DNA from: a virus
Virus record (IMG/VR): IMGVR_UViG_3300006920_000231
Coordinates: 1 to 24,784 of that record
Reading direction: 5' to 3' (one strand)
Length of the DNA stretch: 24,784 nucleotides
The translations under genes were made by a program, and so were the position numbers. The notes under the pieces are model-generated. The model saw only the letters and a program-made list of their open reading frames with translations. It was not told the DNA's origin and made no database searches. Numbering within the stretch: position 1 is the stretch's first letter; every line of letters starts with the position of its first letter. Of the stretch, positions 16,358 to 22,842 are shown one piece after another.

Positions 16358-17982
16358 TAATCGTCTACCTCTTCTTCTAGCTCTAGGTCACGTTCTCTCA
16401 TACGTCCGTCTTGAAAGTCATAGAACATTTTAGAACAAAGACCAGTAAGACCTGTAAACCTATTCTTAATAACGCGAACGTATGTTGTGTGCCTTTCTAT
16501 CTCGTCATCAGCTTGTCCGTTACGTTCCAATCCGATAACAATGTCAGACAGTTGACCAATACTTGCAGATCCTCTGAGATCAGAAAGAGAAGTGCTTAGA
16601 CCCTCCTCATGCGACCCTTGCATTGGCCTACGTAAATGAGACACAGTAATTAAACATATGTTAAGTTCTTGTACAAGCGTTCTAAGCTTAGTCATACACT
16701 CATCAATAGTTTTACGCTCATCAAATGTATGTTCTTGTGAGCTTACAAGTATGCTGATATGATCTAGTATTATATACTTACACTTTGCAGCTTTAACAAA
16801 GTATCTTATTCGTGAAAGAATGTTGTCGATGCTGTTAGATCCAAAGTGATCAAAGAAAAAGTATCGTCCCGAACCAATAGTATCGTCATACGCTTTCTTG
16901 TATTCTTCGTCTGTATATTCTGTAGACGGTAAGTGTAGTTGTTTACCTATCCACAAACTCATCATTGACTCTGCAGTGGTTCTAACATTCTCCTCCATAA
17001 ACATCATACCAATATTATCTTCAGTCTGTTCGAATATATGTTCTATGATCTCACGCAGAAAACTACTTTTACCTATGCCTGTTCCAGCACAAACTGTAAT
17101 AAGTTCTCCCATACGTATGCCGTATGTCATTCTATTTATACCGTCAAAAGGATATGTAACTTCAGTCTTTGCAGGACCTTCTTTTAGTTTATCCCAAAGA
17201 TCTGTTCCTGCTATGATACCGTCAGGCGTATACCTGTCTGCGTTCCACCACAGCTTCACAAAATCATCGCTTTTATTTTCTATAAGGTAATCGTTAGCAT
17301 CTTTAAGCTTGAGTGTTACTACTTTAGCTTTAGGTGCTAAGAGTTCAGCTACTTGCTTTGCAGCCTTCCTTCCAGGTCTGTCGCTGTCAAAGCATACAAC
17401 GATAGTGTCGTAACTCATAAGAAACTCAAAAGATTTCTGTACATCGTTTATAGCACTAGATGCTCCGTTCTTAATAGATACGACAGGCCACTTAGAGTCC
17501 ATCATTTGATAGGCTGCAAGAGCGTCAAGTTCTCCTTCGCACAACGTTATGTACTTACCGCCTTTTCTACAGTTGTTTTGATTAAACAGTACAGTACTTT
17601 CCCAATCACCTGTGGTCATAAAACATTTTTGTTCGTTAGCATAATACTTAATCTTATTAGCTATCCATTCGTTGTCTTCATTGTAATATGGGAAGTATTG
17701 TTTAAAACCATCAGAACCTACAGTAACGTTAAAGTCCTCACACGTTTGCTGTGTTATGTTGCGATTAGGTATACTCACAGATTTACCTTTTTCCAACAAA
17801 CTTGGTTTAACACCTATATGTCGCATAGGTTGTTCCTCTTCTTCGTCATCTTCTAACAACTCATCAACAGGAGGGTGATAAGTGTCGCAAGAAAAACATT
17901 TAGTGCTTCCATCGTTGTTAACTGCAAGCGCATTACTGCTTCCGCAATCTGCACATGGTTGATGCGTCTTTTGATATTCCAT
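16357..17982 (-). CDS. T7 gp4-type primase-helicase
   Basis: This 541-aa protein primes and unwinds DNA at the phage fork. The N-terminal zinc finger has Cys10-x2-Cys13 and Cys29-x2-Cys32, so it is the full-length primase form. A TOPRIM fold follows, with CEGELDAL (Glu149) and the acidic pair in VVCFDSDRPG (Asp199, Asp201). The helicase domain has Walker A CAGTGIGKS (298-306, Lys305), an EEN motif at 330-332, Walker B YIILDH (Asp407), a TVSHLRRP motif and LSDLRGSASIGQLSD. The C-terminus is acidic (ELEEEVDD), as in T7 gp4, where the tail contacts the polymerase. A ribosome site AAAGGGA precedes the ATG. The stop overlaps the 140-aa gene. Confidence 0.95.
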   Translation of the reverse strand: MEYQKTHQPCADCGSSNALAVNNDGSTKCFSCDTYHPPVDELLEDDEEEEQPMRHIGVKPSLLEKGKSVSIPNRNITQQTCEDFNVTVGSDGFKQYFPYYNEDNEWIANKIKYYANEQKCFMTTGDWESTVLFNQNNCRKGGKYITLCEGELDALAAYQMMDSKWPVVSIKNGASSAINDVQKSFEFLMSYDTIVVCFDSDRPGRKAAKQVAELLAPKAKVVTLKLKDANDYLIENKSDDFVKLWWNADRYTPDGIIAGTDLWDKLKEGPAKTEVTYPFDGINRMTYGIRMGELITVCAGTGIGKSSFLREIIEHIFEQTEDNIGMMFMEENVRTTAESMMSLWIGKQLHLPSTEYTDEEYKKAYDDTIGSGRYFFFDHFGSNSIDNILSRIRYFVKAAKCKYIILDHISILVSSQEHTFDERKTIDECMTKLRTLVQELNICLITVSHLRRPMQGSHEEGLSTSLSDLRGSASIGQLSDIVIGLERNGQADDEIERHTTYVRVIKNRFTGLTGLCSKMFYDFQDGRMRERDLELEEEVDD

Positions 17983-17986
17983 TGTA

Positions 17987-18232
17987 TTATCCCTTTACTA
18001 ATTCTGATACAATTCCGTTTGTAAATATAGATAAAGCCACACTGTTTACAACAATTAAAGCTCTATCGTTCCACACTATAGAGACATACAGCCATCCAAG
18101 TAATCCTACAAAGTGTACATATAGATTATAAGGGAAGATGTTTTGGCTTGTCAAGATCATACCAAGCATCAGCACTATAGACGATGCCCACTTAACGTAC
18201 CAAGTTAAATCTCTTTCCTTTTGCTCTGTCAT
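17987..18232 (-). CDS. small multi-pass membrane protein (DUF6552-like)
   Basis: The 81-aa product has three likely membrane segments: about residues 15-29 (WASSIVLMLGMILT), 36-53 (LYVHFVGLLGWLYVSIVW) and 58-77 (ALIVVNSVALSIFTNGIV). The central block NLYVHFVGLLGWL followed by WNDRALIVVN resembles a small family annotated DUF6552, found in marine bacteria and phages; this assignment is from memory. Function is unknown. It sits inside the replication operon between a nuclease and the primase-helicase, coupled to the nuclease by TAATG and 4 bases before the helicase start. A membrane tether or exclusion factor is conceivable, but neither is shown by the sequence. Confidence 0.7.
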   Translation of the reverse strand: MTEQKERDLTWYVKWASSIVLMLGMILTSQNIFPYNLYVHFVGLLGWLYVSIVWNDRALIVVNSVALSIFTNGIVSELVKG

Positions 18233-19086
18233 TACACTATGAGTTCCTCAACTTTCGGCTCTTTTTCTACATGTGTAAAATATTCTTTACCTTGTGCGTA
18301 AAGAAATACTCTTAAACCATCCCCATCGTTTGCGTCTTTCCAACAATCAAACTTATACTCGCAGAAGACGCAGTTCTTATCGATAACGCGATTACCTGAC
18401 GAACCTTGTGGTTTATCATCATAACATCTTTCTGGGGCATCTTTATCTTTTACAAGTTTCTTTAAATGTTTAACCCTATCCTCTACATCTATCATGGTTA
18501 GTTCGTCAATCTCTGTAAGAACCATGTCAGCGTTGCTTTTATCATACGCCCAAAAATAGCCGTTATCTCCTCCTTCTGCTTGAACGTAACCACTTAACTG
18601 AGCTATGTACCCAAAAGGATCTTCGTGTATAAGGTTATTCTCTTTAAATTTTTTAAATCCAAAACTGGAAGCAGACTTAACATCTACTAGGACATCGTCT
18701 ATCTTGCAATCTATATGTCCTTTTATTCCTCCGACCACGACTTCTTTCTGTCGGTCTGTTACTCTATGTCCAGCTTCTTGCGCCAACAATAAAAGAAAAG
18801 ACTCTACAAGATTACCAAAGAAAAATCTTAGTTTGTCTTGTCCCGACAACTCTTCTCTTTTAAGATCGCTGTTAAATTCGTACCAAAGCTTACGATCTTT
18901 TCTTCCAATAGAAGACATACGTAATCTTGGACTACCATCTCGTTTTTCTCCAGATAAGAATATACCTATATCCTCACGTAAAGCGTTGAAAAATTCTTTT
19001 AAATGTTTCTCATCAACACCTTGTTTTTTACCTTCCATAAGAAGATTGTGTATGTCTGGTATTAATGTTTCAATGCTTTTTTTCAT
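18232..19086 (-). CDS. Cas4/RecB-like PD-(D/E)XK nuclease with four-cysteine cluster
   Basis: The 284-aa protein has the ordered motifs of this nuclease class: GNLVESF (Glu95), IKGHIDCKID with His124 and Asp126, VLVDVKSAS with Asp135 and Lys137, and the YIAQLSGY glutamine (Gln163). Cysteines at 221, 239, 242 and 248 fit a Cas4/AddB-like iron-sulfur arrangement: one upstream Cys, then C-x2-C-x5-C. Phage members are thought to act as DNA exonucleases in host DNA breakdown or recombination, replacing T7 gp6. Its position in the replication operon agrees. The upstream 108 bp lack a strong ribosome site; only GAAAGA, inside a small hairpin, precedes the ATG. Confidence 0.85.
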   Translation of the reverse strand: MKKSIETLIPDIHNLLMEGKKQGVDEKHLKEFFNALREDIGIFLSGEKRDGSPRLRMSSIGRKDRKLWYEFNSDLKREELSGQDKLRFFFGNLVESFLLLLAQEAGHRVTDRQKEVVVGGIKGHIDCKIDDVLVDVKSASSFGFKKFKENNLIHEDPFGYIAQLSGYVQAEGGDNGYFWAYDKSNADMVLTEIDELTMIDVEDRVKHLKKLVKDKDAPERCYDDKPQGSSGNRVIDKNCVFCEYKFDCWKDANDGDGLRVFLYAQGKEYFTHVEKEPKVEELIV

Positions 19087-19095
19087 TATAATATA

Positions 19096-19110
19096 TCTTT
19101 CGTTGAAAGA
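19096..19110 (-). other. small stem-loop immediately upstream of the nuclease start
   Basis: A perfect 6-bp stem with a 3-base loop (TCTTTC, AAC, GAAAGA in the - strand RNA) ends 9 bases before the ATG at 19086. The 3' arm GAAAGA is the only purine-rich candidate ribosome site for that gene, so the fold would hide it. This is seen directly; effect on translation is inferred. Confidence 0.5.
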
Positions 19111-19146
19111 AAAGTTATGCTAGTAGCCCCGTCCCTCGCTCTAGCA
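19105..19146 (-). terminator. candidate terminator or processing hairpin between SSB and nuclease
   Basis: In the - strand RNA, TGCTAG pairs with CTAGCA (118-123 with 141-146). An inner AGC pairs with GCT across one bulged base, with a GC-rich loop. The hairpin is followed by TAACTTTTCTTTC, a pyrimidine- and T-rich stretch. This is terminator-like but not a clean U tract, so partial termination or RNA processing is also possible. It lies in one of the two longest gaps of the window. Confidence 0.45.
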
Positions 19147-19148
19147 CC

Positions 19149-19161
19149 GATAGCTCCTATC
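19149..19161 (-). other. additional stem-loop in the SSB-nuclease gap
   Basis: GATAG and CTATC form a 5-bp stem around a 3-base loop, just upstream of the larger hairpin in transcript order. The surrounding - strand sequence is G-rich (GTAGGTAGGGGTAGTGG), clearly unlike the AT-rich coding background. Together with its two neighbours it makes the gap a multi-hairpin RNA region. I recognise no named riboswitch or RNA family. Confidence 0.4.
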
Positions 19162-19194
19162 CACTACCCCTACCTACTTTTACGAAATGAAGAT

Positions 19195-19635
19195 TTAAAG
19201 TTCTTCGTCTTCGACATCAAACGGAATGTCATCTAGCTCTTCAGGTTCTAATACATCGCCACCTGCACCTGCATAGGCTTCCAGTTGCAATACCATTACA
19301 GAGTTAAGGTTAGCACTCTTACCTGATTTGCCTTTAAACGTCCAATCAAAAGGGTTGATGGACACTTTAATCTTAGAACCATTACCGATAAGCACAGTTC
19401 CATCCATAGGTGTTCCAAGATTATCTACTACCTTCGGTCTGTACTTACTAGCTTTTGCTGTAATATACATACCTTGGTCTTCTTTATTGCCTTCGCCCTT
19501 CTTAACTGAAAGACCTACTTTCTCCAGCGTCTTGATTGTTTCCTTGTCAAGATTGCATATATCAACTTGATACTTTCCCGACATTTCATTTACATCAAAA
19601 ACTGAAGCCCACTTCGCTGTTCCACGTACTATCAT
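19195..19635 (-). CDS. phage single-stranded DNA-binding protein
   Basis: The 146-aa protein resembles phage SSBs that play the part of T7 gp2.5. Conserved blocks include MIVRGTAKWASVF, SGKYQVDICNLD, GMYITAKASKYRPKVVD, VLIGNGSKIKVSINPF and a terminal ELDDIPFDVEDEEL. The acidic tail is the usual handle for polymerase and helicase partners, though it ends in Leu and not in the Phe of T7 gp2.5. It would coat single-stranded DNA at the fork. A strong AGGAG lies 7 bases before the ATG, the best ribosome site in this operon, fitting high expression. Stem-loops lie on both sides of the gene. Confidence 0.85.
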   Translation of the reverse strand: MIVRGTAKWASVFDVNEMSGKYQVDICNLDKETIKTLEKVGLSVKKGEGNKEDQGMYITAKASKYRPKVVDNLGTPMDGTVLIGNGSKIKVSINPFDWTFKGKSGKSANLNSVMVLQLEAYAGAGGDVLEPEELDDIPFDVEDEEL

Positions 19636-19667
19636 AGATTTTCTCCTATTATCTATTTTTAAGGTTT

Positions 19668-19685
19668 AAGCAGTCTACACTGCTT
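19668..19685 (-). other. stem-loop spanning the nuclease stop codon, upstream of SSB
   Basis: AAGCAGT and ACTGCTT form a perfect 7-bp stem around a 4-base loop (GTAG in the - strand RNA). The TAG stop codon of the 176-aa gene lies in the loop. The downstream sequence is A-rich with no U tract, so it is not a standard terminator. An RNA-processing or stabilising hairpin ahead of SSB is the likelier reading. Confidence 0.5.
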
Positions 19686-20205
19686 GTTTTACGCTGTCAA
19701 CATCTTTTTTCCAATGAAGAATATTGTCAACGTTTTCGATGATGTCACTCATCAAAACTTTACTGATTACATCTTTCCTACCGTTTCGTTGTATACACTT
19801 ATAGATTGCATCGGTAGAATTTTTAACAAAAAAAGGTGCAACTGCTTTCTCGCAGAATTTTGCTAGACCTACTCTGGGTATTAAAACAAAATCATCTTCT
19901 CTCTCAAAAGCTATTTTGTCAGCTTCACCATATAGCCAACCATTTCTTCCTTGAACGTTATGAAACTCTATCCACACCAACTCATCGTTGTAAGAAGAAT
20001 CAGATCTTGTTGACTTCTTACGAGCTTTTACATCTACTGTAAAACAATCTATACCTTTAGAGTGCTGTAAGTAAAAGTCTATGTGTTTAGCCATGTTGTC
20101 GTAATTGGAAGATTGCGTAACTTCATATCCACTATCTATTGCCAACTCTTCAAACCTGTCTTCTGCTTTTTTACCATGTTTTTCTTCTAGTGCGTACTTG
20201 CCCAT
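19675..20205 (-). CDS. putative PD-(D/E)XK-type nuclease of unknown role
   Basis: The 176-aa product begins MGKYALEEKHGKKAEDRFEE, a helix with glutamates, as in many small restriction-like nucleases. It has KHIDFYL (Asp43) followed by FTVDVKARKK (Asp58, Lys60), the spaced D and D-x-K pattern of PD-(D/E)XK enzymes. Next come ELVWIEFHNVQGRNGWLYG and a KIAFERED region common in phage homologues. I infer a DNA nuclease; the exact substrate is unknown, and the fold match is from motifs only. It overlaps the polymerase end by 19 bases, so it is translated with it. Its stop codon lies in the loop of a stem-loop. Confidence 0.65.
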   Translation of the reverse strand: MGKYALEEKHGKKAEDRFEELAIDSGYEVTQSSNYDNMAKHIDFYLQHSKGIDCFTVDVKARKKSTRSDSSYNDELVWIEFHNVQGRNGWLYGEADKIAFEREDDFVLIPRVGLAKFCEKAVAPFFVKNSTDAIYKCIQRNGRKDVISKVLMSDIIENVDNILHWKKDVDSVKQAV

Positions 20206-21914
20206 GTCTTACCTACTTTCGCGTCTGCGTTAAGTTCTAATCTTACATTAAGAATTTTTCCAGTTTCTTGCATCATTTTGTCAGCACCTAAAACGATTTC
20301 ATCTACATCGCTGTTAGCTACCTCGTACTGTAATTCGTCATGTATAGTGTTCACAAGATTAGCATCTAACTTGTTAGCCTTAATATAACGGTGCATACAT
20401 ATGCTCCATTGTTTACAAACTATTGCTCCAGCACCTTGTAATAAAGTATTCAAAGATGCATGTTGATGTCTTATAAATATTCTTCTACCATCTAGCCCCC
20501 TTACGTTGCCTTTTTCGCACACACGTTGTACCTTGTTAATTAATCTGTTTAGAGATGGCATGTTATACAGGAATTGTTTTTTAAGCTGTGCGCCATCTCT
20601 TGCTGTACCGTTTACTACAGTACCTAGTTTCTCTGCTCCAGCACCATATAAGAATGCATATATAAAAGTCTTAGCTTGCGCTCTTGTAGTAAGACCTGCA
20701 GCTTCTTGATTTGCAGTATGTGGATCACCATGTAACACAATGTCAATGTATTCTGGATCATTCATATAGTGTGCTAACATCCTAAGTTCAAGACCTTTAG
20801 CATCCATACCTACTAAACTATAATTGTCAGTGTCACCTACAGTAAAACATTCTCTGCACTGAACGCCATAAGGTTTTTCAGATGATACGACATTCGCCAT
20901 GTTGGGATCAGCGTGTGTCATGCGACCTGTTACCGCACCCATTGTAAAGACCTTACCATGTATGCGATTGTCAGCTTCACAAAACTTCAGCCATCCCTCT
21001 ACAGTCTTCCAACGTGACTCCAACATCTTCCACTCTGCAAGTTTCTTTGCTGACGCTGGAGCATTGTCAGATATTGTTTCAAGATTACGTTCACATATTT
21101 TAGGGGAGCCTTTAGGCGTAAACAATACAGGCTTCCAACCACAAGAGTTCAATCTCTCAATAATCTGTTTCGGGCTTCCTAGATTAAAAGGTTCGTACTT
21201 AAACAATGAGAAGCTACCGCCTACAACATTACAAGCATTGTCAATATCTCTGAGACCAACACTAGATAACGTACCGTCCTTTTTGATCTTAGGTGTTACC
21301 TCTCTAATAAGTTTAGCTTTAGGTTTAAACTCAAGCTTAATCTCCTGTTCTATAGATTTAGCTCTAGTGTATGTCTCCTGATACAGTTTGCTTGCTTTGT
21401 CAGTATCTAAATAGAAACCATGTTCCTTCTGCTTGTTTATTACATGTGCAATGTTATGCTCTAAGTCTATAGATTCTCTAGAGAAACTCCTACCTTCTTG
21501 TTTTAAATGTATGTATAGTTTTTCTGTAAGCTTTACGTCCTGTTTACAATACTCAATCATATTGTCAGACAATCCTTCAAAATTGTCAAACGATAACTTA
21601 TAGAACGCAAGACGTTTACCCCAAGAACCTAACGAATGTCCACCCTCTCTTTCTGGATTGAATAGACGCGACATAATAAGAGTGTCACGTATCTGTGGTA
21701 GTTTTATACCAGTGCGCCACAGTCTGTTAAGAACTGGTATATCGAACTCTATGCCATTGTGTGTTACTAGTATATCGTCTTGTGTTATAAACGATAGATG
21801 TTCTGGTTTAGTTGCAACAACCCATTCATCATGGTTTAATGTTTTAACACAAACACACCAGATAACCTTTGCGTCAAGGCTATCTGTCTCTATATCGAGA
21901 ATGTATGTTGTCAT
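20187..21914 (-). CDS. family A DNA polymerase, T7 gp5-like
   Basis: With the ATG at 21914 the enzyme is 575 aa. The proofreading domain shows Exo I YILDIETDSL (Asp7, Glu9), Exo II THNGIEFDIP (Asp58) and Exo III EYCKQD (Tyr122, Asp126). The polymerase motifs are A, VGMDAKGLELR (Asp371); B, RAQAKTFIYAFLYGAG (Lys415, Tyr419, Tyr423); and C, TIHDELQYE (525-527). Tyr419 aligns with position 762 of E. coli Pol I, the T7-like state. It is shorter than T7 gp5 (704 aa) and shows no obvious thioredoxin-binding insertion. An open frame extends to 21938, but the ATG at 21914 overlaps the methyltransferase stop (TGATG) and has AAAGGAA upstream. Confidence 0.95.
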   Translation of the reverse strand: MTTYILDIETDSLDAKVIWCVCVKTLNHDEWVVATKPEHLSFITQDDILVTHNGIEFDIPVLNRLWRTGIKLPQIRDTLIMSRLFNPEREGGHSLGSWGKRLAFYKLSFDNFEGLSDNMIEYCKQDVKLTEKLYIHLKQEGRSFSRESIDLEHNIAHVINKQKEHGFYLDTDKASKLYQETYTRAKSIEQEIKLEFKPKAKLIREVTPKIKKDGTLSSVGLRDIDNACNVVGGSFSLFKYEPFNLGSPKQIIERLNSCGWKPVLFTPKGSPKICERNLETISDNAPASAKKLAEWKMLESRWKTVEGWLKFCEADNRIHGKVFTMGAVTGRMTHADPNMANVVSSEKPYGVQCRECFTVGDTDNYSLVGMDAKGLELRMLAHYMNDPEYIDIVLHGDPHTANQEAAGLTTRAQAKTFIYAFLYGAGAEKLGTVVNGTARDGAQLKKQFLYNMPSLNRLINKVQRVCEKGNVRGLDGRRIFIRHQHASLNTLLQGAGAIVCKQWSICMHRYIKANKLDANLVNTIHDELQYEVANSDVDEIVLGADKMMQETGKILNVRLELNADAKVGKTWASTH

Positions 21915-22471
21915 CAATCTTTCCTTTGTGCTACGCATATTGTGTCATTGTGTATACCGCCATGAGTTACTAACATAATCTCTTCGTAAGTAAAACCTTT
22001 TTTTCCAACACCCATACTATTCCATCCAAAAGACAAAACAATACCTCCTGTTTTAACTAATGGTCTAATACGATCTTTCAGCTTAGTATAGAATGTAGAT
22101 TGAGTATCTTGTTGCGTTGCTTTAATACCAACCTCAGTAAAACATTCACTAATCTGTCTAACACTGTATGGTGGATCATATATAACAACATCTGCTTTAA
22201 TGTTACTTTCTAATAAGTGATCTAAGAAGTCTTCTGCCTTCATATGAAATTGAGCAGACGTATTAGGATTAAGATCGTTCGTTATTGTTCCTAGTTTACA
22301 ATTTCTTGCAAACGGATCAACAACAGCAAGACTTCCAGCCGTCCTATAATCAAAATCATGGTAATCTTCACCACAAACTGATTTTATCCAATCCTCCATA
22401 AACAATCTAATTGGTTTTATTTCTGAACATGCTTTGTTAGGCATTGCGAATGTTTGGCTGAAGTTCGTCAT
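21914..22471 (-). CDS. DNA adenine methyltransferase-like protein (DPPY type)
   Basis: The 185-aa protein is a SAM-dependent methyltransferase, probably acting on adenine N6 in DNA. It has the SAM-binding motif VDPFARN (51-57) and the catalytic DPPY (99-102) in VVIYDPPYSVRQ. A late strand, GGIVLSFGWNSMGVGKK, is typical of phage adenine methyltransferases. No restriction endonuclease partner is visible, so it is an orphan enzyme. It is the first gene of the leftward operon, about 48 bases from the predicted transcription start, with AAAGGG before the ATG. The target sequence cannot be read from the protein. It overlaps the polymerase start as TGATG. Confidence 0.85.
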   Translation of the reverse strand: MTNFSQTFAMPNKACSEIKPIRLFMEDWIKSVCGEDYHDFDYRTAGSLAVVDPFARNCKLGTITNDLNPNTSAQFHMKAEDFLDHLLESNIKADVVIYDPPYSVRQISECFTEVGIKATQQDTQSTFYTKLKDRIRPLVKTGGIVLSFGWNSMGVGKKGFTYEEIMLVTHGGIHNDTICVAQRKD

Positions 22472-22504
22472 ATTTTCCCTTTCAAAATAATTAATATTAT
22501 GTAG

Positions 22505-22533
22505 TTGACATCCAAATTGTTATTCTTTATAGT
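22505..22533 (+). promoter_or_regulatory. sigma70-type promoter, rightward
   Basis: A perfect -35 box TTGACA (22505-22510), a 17-base spacer and a -10 box TATAGT (22528-22533) lie upstream of the + strand gene at 22582. Transcription would start near 22540. Both boxes and the spacing are close to ideal for a housekeeping bacterial sigma factor, so host RNA polymerase can read it early in infection. Confidence 0.75.
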
Positions 22534-22555
22534 TGCTTTGAATTTGTGTTGTCAA
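22526..22555 (-). promoter_or_regulatory. sigma70-type promoter, leftward
   Basis: On the - strand a perfect TTGACA (reverse complement of 22550-22555) is followed after 18 bases by TATAAA (reverse complement of 22526-22531). Predicted start is near 22519, driving the methyltransferase and the whole replication operon. Its -10 shares bases with the -10 of the rightward promoter. Confidence 0.7.
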
Positions 22556-22581
22556 GCATTTTTATTTGAAAAGGAAAAATA

Positions 22582-22842
22582 ATGTCAGATTTTAAAAAAT
22601 TATTTGTAGGCCATGTCGGTAATCGTTTCTTTAGCGTCAAGTTTAAAAAGCAAAACGGTGCTGATAGAATACTAACAGGCCGTTTAGGTGTAACAAAACA
22701 TCTTAAAGGTGGTTCTAGATCCGCAACAAACGACAAGTATCTCATTGTATGGGAATCAGCAACAAAAGGTTATCGGTACGTTAACATCGATACGTTGCAG
22801 TGGATAAAATGTCGTGGTATAAAAATGGATGTAGCAGTATGA
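22582..22842 (+). CDS. WYL_2-like / SH3 beta-barrel phage protein
   Basis: The 86-aa protein fits a phage family of small SH3-like beta barrels (WYL_2, formerly DUF2693). Typical blocks are RFFSVKFKKQNGADR, LTGRLGVTKHLKGGSRS, KYLIVWESATKGYRYVNIDT and a closing W-I-x-C. Relatives share the RLGV-x-KHLKGG and KYLIV signatures. Related WYL folds bind nucleic acid or nucleotide ligands, so a regulatory or nucleic-acid-binding role is plausible but unproven. It is the first gene of the rightward early cluster, with AAGGAA 6-7 bases before the ATG and a predicted leader of about 42 bases. Its stop overlaps the next start (ATGA). Confidence 0.75.
   Translation: MSDFKKLFVGHVGNRFFSVKFKKQNGADRILTGRLGVTKHLKGGSRSATNDKYLIVWESATKGYRYVNIDTLQWIKCRGIKMDVAV

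Noticed and set aside
13644-17856. Several + strand open frames opposite the replication operon (for example 13934-14377 and 17353-17856).
   Set aside because: They lie over strongly recognised enzymes, have no domain logic and no ordered ribosome sites; they are antisense shadows.
19117-19236. A 39-aa + strand frame from an ATG in the SSB-nuclease gap.
   Set aside because: No ribosome site, proline/leucine-rich with no family, and it runs antisense into SSB. The hairpins explain the gap better.
19636-19674. A GATAAT -10-like box upstream of SSB as a possible internal promoter.
   Set aside because: No acceptable -35 box lies 16-18 bases upstream. The AT-rich leader with AGGAG explains the sequence.
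22534-22567. A hairpin (TGCTT/AAGCA with a bulge) followed by TTTTTATTT, resembling an attenuator.
   Set aside because: The predicted rightward transcript starts near 22540, so the 5' arm would not be in the RNA. The stem is also short, AT-rich and bulged.
22800-22838. An upstream in-frame ATG for the CDKHVVKM protein, adding 13 residues.
   Set aside because: The extra residues are coded inside the preceding gene and lack conservation in memory. The ATGA overlap at 22839 gives the MNIFYL start typical of the family.
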